Source of the DNA: Anaerolineae bacterium
Lineage (GTDB): Bacteria; Chloroflexota; Anaerolineae; Aggregatilineales; Phototrophicaceae
DNA: 64,000 nt
Assembly: GCA_022823945.1 (NCBI GenBank)
Contig: JAJEBK010000009.1
Span: 1-64,000, forward strand
Direction of reading: 5' to 3'
Position numbers and translations under genes: made by a program. Of this stretch, positions 62,142 through 64,000 are shown in pieces. The notes under the pieces were generated by a model. It was not told the origin of the DNA and did no database searches. It saw only the letters and a program-made list of their open reading frames with translations. Numbering within the stretch: position 1 is the stretch's first letter; each line of letters opens with the position of its first letter.

Positions 62142-63398
62142 TTGTTGACAGAACTGGCGCTCTTTGGCGGCGCAAAAACGCGCGAGGCGGCCTATCCGGC
62201 CTGGCCCCCGCATGACGAGCGGGATATTGAAGCGGTGACCGAGGTCGTGCGCAGCGGCAACTGGGGCGGCTTCCCCTATCCAGGCGCACAGACGCGGCGC
62301 TTTCTGGATGCCTTCATCGCGCTGCAAGGCGGAAAATACGCGGTGGCAGTGATGAATGGCACCTTGACGATGGAAGTGGCGTTGCGCGCGGCCGACATCG
62401 GCTGGGGCGACGAAGTCATCGTGCCAGCCTACACCTTCCAGGCGACTGCCTCTGCGCCCATGATGGCCGGCGCTGTGCCGGTGCTGGTGGATATCGACCC
62501 CAACACATTTTGTATTGATCCCGCCGCCATAGAAGCGGCCATCACAGCGCGAACGCGAGCAATTATTCCCGTGCATGTCGCTTCCCAGATGGCGGATATG
62601 GACGCCATCATGCGCATCGCCGCCAGGCATGATCTGATCGTCATCGAAGACGCGGCGCACGCCCACGGCGCAGTCTGGAATGGCCGCGGCGCCGGCGCTA
62701 TCGGCGACTTCGGCAGCTTCAGCATGCAATCAACCAAGATTCTGACGGCTGGCGAGGGCGGCGTGCTGTTGTGCCAGACAGAAGAGCAGGCTTGGCGCGC
62801 TGCCAGCATCATCGATTGCGGACGCCCGCATGACCCCGCGGGGGAGCTTTATACACAAGGTGGCAACTATCGCATGACCGAGTTGCAGGCGGCGCTGCTC
62901 AATGTCGGGCTGGAGCGCTTTCCTGCGCAGTCCGCCATGCGCGAAGAGCTGGCTGCCTATATGGACGAAGCCTTAAGCGAGCTGCCGGGCATACGGGTCT
63001 TGCCGCGTGACGAGCGACACCAGCGGCGCGCCATATATTGCTATACCTTCGCCATCGAGCCAGATGACTTCGGCGCGACAAATGAGCCTGTGGCGCGGGC
63101 ATTGATGGCGGAGGGCATCCCTTGCTGGTCCGGTTACGAGCCGATGTACCGCTACGATCTTTTTCAACCGACCCAATCCCGCTTACCCGTGCCATCCGCG
63201 TTCCCCGAATATTTCGACTATTCGCGTCTGCATCTGCCCGTTACCGAGCGCATCAGTGGCGAGACGGGTCTGTGGCTGGGCGAGGCAATCTTCCGCGCGG
63301 GGAAGCAGGGAGTAGACGATGTTGTCGCTGCCCTGGGCAAGATCCAGTCGGCTTTGGCAAGGGATCCTGGACTGGCCGAGCGAATCGCGGCGCAGTGA
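62142..63398 (+). CDS. DegT/DnrJ/EryC1/StrS family aminotransferase
   Basis: Pyridoxal-phosphate aminotransferase of the sugar-modifying fold, 418 residues. Catalytic Lys199 in SMQSTKILTAGEGG; cofactor residues Asp170 in VIEDAAHAHGA and the PAYTFQATASA loop near 95. The family makes amino sugars or AHBA-like products, but catabolic members exist. Tandem TTG codons at 62142 and 62145 both fit the GCGAGG ribosome-binding site. No nucleotide-sugar gene is nearby. Last gene of the SDR operon. It converges on the TPP enzyme, with repeat module C in the 37-bp gap. Confidence 0.88.
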   Translation: MLTELALFGGAKTREAAYPAWPPHDERDIEAVTEVVRSGNWGGFPYPGAQTRRFLDAFIALQGGKYAVAVMNGTLTMEVALRAADIGWGDEVIVPAYTFQATASAPMMAGAVPVLVDIDPNTFCIDPAAIEAAITARTRAIIPVHVASQMADMDAIMRIAARHDLIVIEDAAHAHGAVWNGRGAGAIGDFGSFSMQSTKILTAGEGGVLLCQTEEQAWRAASIIDCGRPHDPAGELYTQGGNYRMTELQAALLNVGLERFPAQSAMREELAAYMDEALSELPGIRVLPRDERHQRRAIYCYTFAIEPDDFGATNEPVARALMAEGIPCWSGYEPMYRYDLFQPTQSRLPVPSAFPEYFDYSRLHLPVTERISGETGLWLGEAIFRAGKQGVDDVVAALGKIQSALARDPGLAERIAAQ

Positions 63399-63414
63399 AC
63401 CCCGGTGGTAAATC

Positions 63415-63435
63415 GGACGAGTCACCGCCTCGTCC
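63415..63435. repeat. Repeat module C hairpin, copy 2
   Basis: GGACGAG, 7-nt loop, CTCGTCC, then CTACGAC, in the gap between two convergent genes. The TAG stop of the TPP gene is inside the trailing CTACGAC. Compare 53-73. Confidence 0.6.
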
Positions 63436-64000
63436 CTACGACAGCCGATTACGACTTTTTGAGCGCGCGCTGGTGGGATAGCCGGCCGGATCGAGCATCA
63501 CATCCAGCAGCATGGCTGTGTTTTGTTCGAGCCAAGCCCGGATGCCGGCCGCGCAGTCCGCTTGTGATTCGACCTTGTGATAAGCCAATCCAAATGCCGC
63601 CGCGATATGCCGATAATCTGGGTTGGCGAACTCCGTGCCAACAGCCGCCTTCCCGCGCCGCCGTTGCGCCGAGCGGATCAAATCCAGCGCGCTGTCATTC
63701 ATCACAGCCACCAGAACCGGCAGTCCCAGCCGCGCCAGCAGGCCGATTTCACCCATGACCATAGCCAGCCCGGCATCGCCAGTTATGCAAACGACCGGCT
63801 GCCGCGTGACCTTTGCCGCCGCAATCGCGCTGCACAAGCCAAAGCCCATCGCCGACAAGCCATTCGACACGAAGTAGCGATTGGGCTGCAGGGCGGGCCA
63901 TGCCAACGCGGCGAAAATCTTGTGCGAGCCGACATCGGTGGTCAGGATGATGTCATCGGGCGTATGCGCGCGCAGCGATGCCAGGAAAGCCTGCGGGGAG
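63436..64000 (-). CDS. Thiamine-pyrophosphate-dependent enzyme, C-terminal part (runs off the window)
   Basis: Only the C-terminal 187 codons are present; the frame stays open to the window edge, so the start lies beyond 64000. The sequence shows the TPP-binding C domain of the acetolactate-synthase-like family: LTTDVGSHKIF, then VSNGLSAMGFGLCSAIAA and the metal/diphosphate motif CITGDAGLAMVMGE...AVMNDSAL. That motif has GDA where most members have GDG, and ND at its end. Candidates include acetolactate synthase-like, phosphonopyruvate or sulfopyruvate decarboxylase-like enzymes. An internal TTG at 63906 is not the true start. Confidence 0.85.
   Translation of the reverse strand, partial: SPQAFLASLRAHTPDDIILTTDVGSHKIFAALAWPALQPNRYFVSNGLSAMGFGLCSAIAAAKVTRQPVVCITGDAGLAMVMGEIGLLARLGLPVLVAVMNDSALDLIRSAQRRRGKAAVGTEFANPDYRHIAAAFGLAYHKVESQADCAAGIRAWLEQNTAMLLDVMLDPAGYPTSARSKSRNRLS

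Noticed and set aside
1-64000. CRISPR array, transposon or prophage
   Set aside because: No regularly spaced repeats, no transposase, integrase or phage structural genes. The A/B/C repeats lack ends and genes.

Overview
The window is GC-rich bacterial DNA that reads best as a member of the Chloroflexota (Anaerolineae-like). This is an inference from the gene mix: many carbohydrate ABC transporters whose binding proteins have plain Sec or Tat signals and no lipobox, paired DUF2961 proteins, sulfatases, PhyH dioxygenases and mandelate-racemase-type enolases. No rRNA or single-copy ribosomal marker is present to confirm it. TTG and GTG starts are common. Sigma70-type promoters (TTGxxx, 16 to 18 bp, TATAAT or TACACT) can be read upstream of many genes.

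Layout. 1-9441 is core genome on the + strand: polA, argF, cdaA-cdaR (cyclic-di-AMP synthesis), der, lepB, a small zinc-ribbon protein and a class II aldolase. A tRNA-Glu(UUC) at 9552-9624 marks the change to an almost wholly catabolic region. 9622-22096 holds two DUF2961 (GH172-like) proteins, a CUT1 sugar transporter, a 2-hydroxyacid dehydrogenase, a GH127 beta-L-arabinofuranosidase and a second CUT1 transporter: a furanoside (arabinose-type) uptake and hydrolysis system. 22103-31422 holds a complete Liv-type transporter (minus strand) back to back with a Dpp-type transporter that lacks ATPase genes. 31432-35617 has a membrane spermidine-synthase-like protein, a sugar isomerase and a Gfo/Idh/MocA oxidoreductase. 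35592-40374 is a minus-strand operon of binding protein, two permeases and GH51 alpha-L-arabinofuranosidase. It is driven by a promoter whose spacer contains a run of 11 G. 40602-46844 has glgP, a sulfatase, a DapA-family enzyme and a sugar-acid dehydratase-like enolase.

47048-57260 is a minus-strand block: a CUT1 transporter followed by an unknown protein, a PhyH oxygenase, a sulfatase with a CxAxR site, a large FAD oxidoreductase and a second PhyH protein without the usual metal-binding Asp. A sulfatase fragment lies between the transporter and the enzymes. This is the best candidate for an undescribed catabolic system. 57431-63398 carries a sugar isomerase divergent from an SDR/amidase/lactate-permease/DegT-aminotransferase operon. 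The window ends inside a thiamine-pyrophosphate enzyme.

Four CUT1 sets and the Dpp set lack an ATPase, and I found no transcription-regulator gene in the 64 kb, so both must be supplied from elsewhere. Strong hairpins lie between binding-protein and permease genes in five of six transport operons. I saw no transposase, integrase, CRISPR array or rRNA. A modular GC-rich repeat occurs near both ends and at 46.9 kb.
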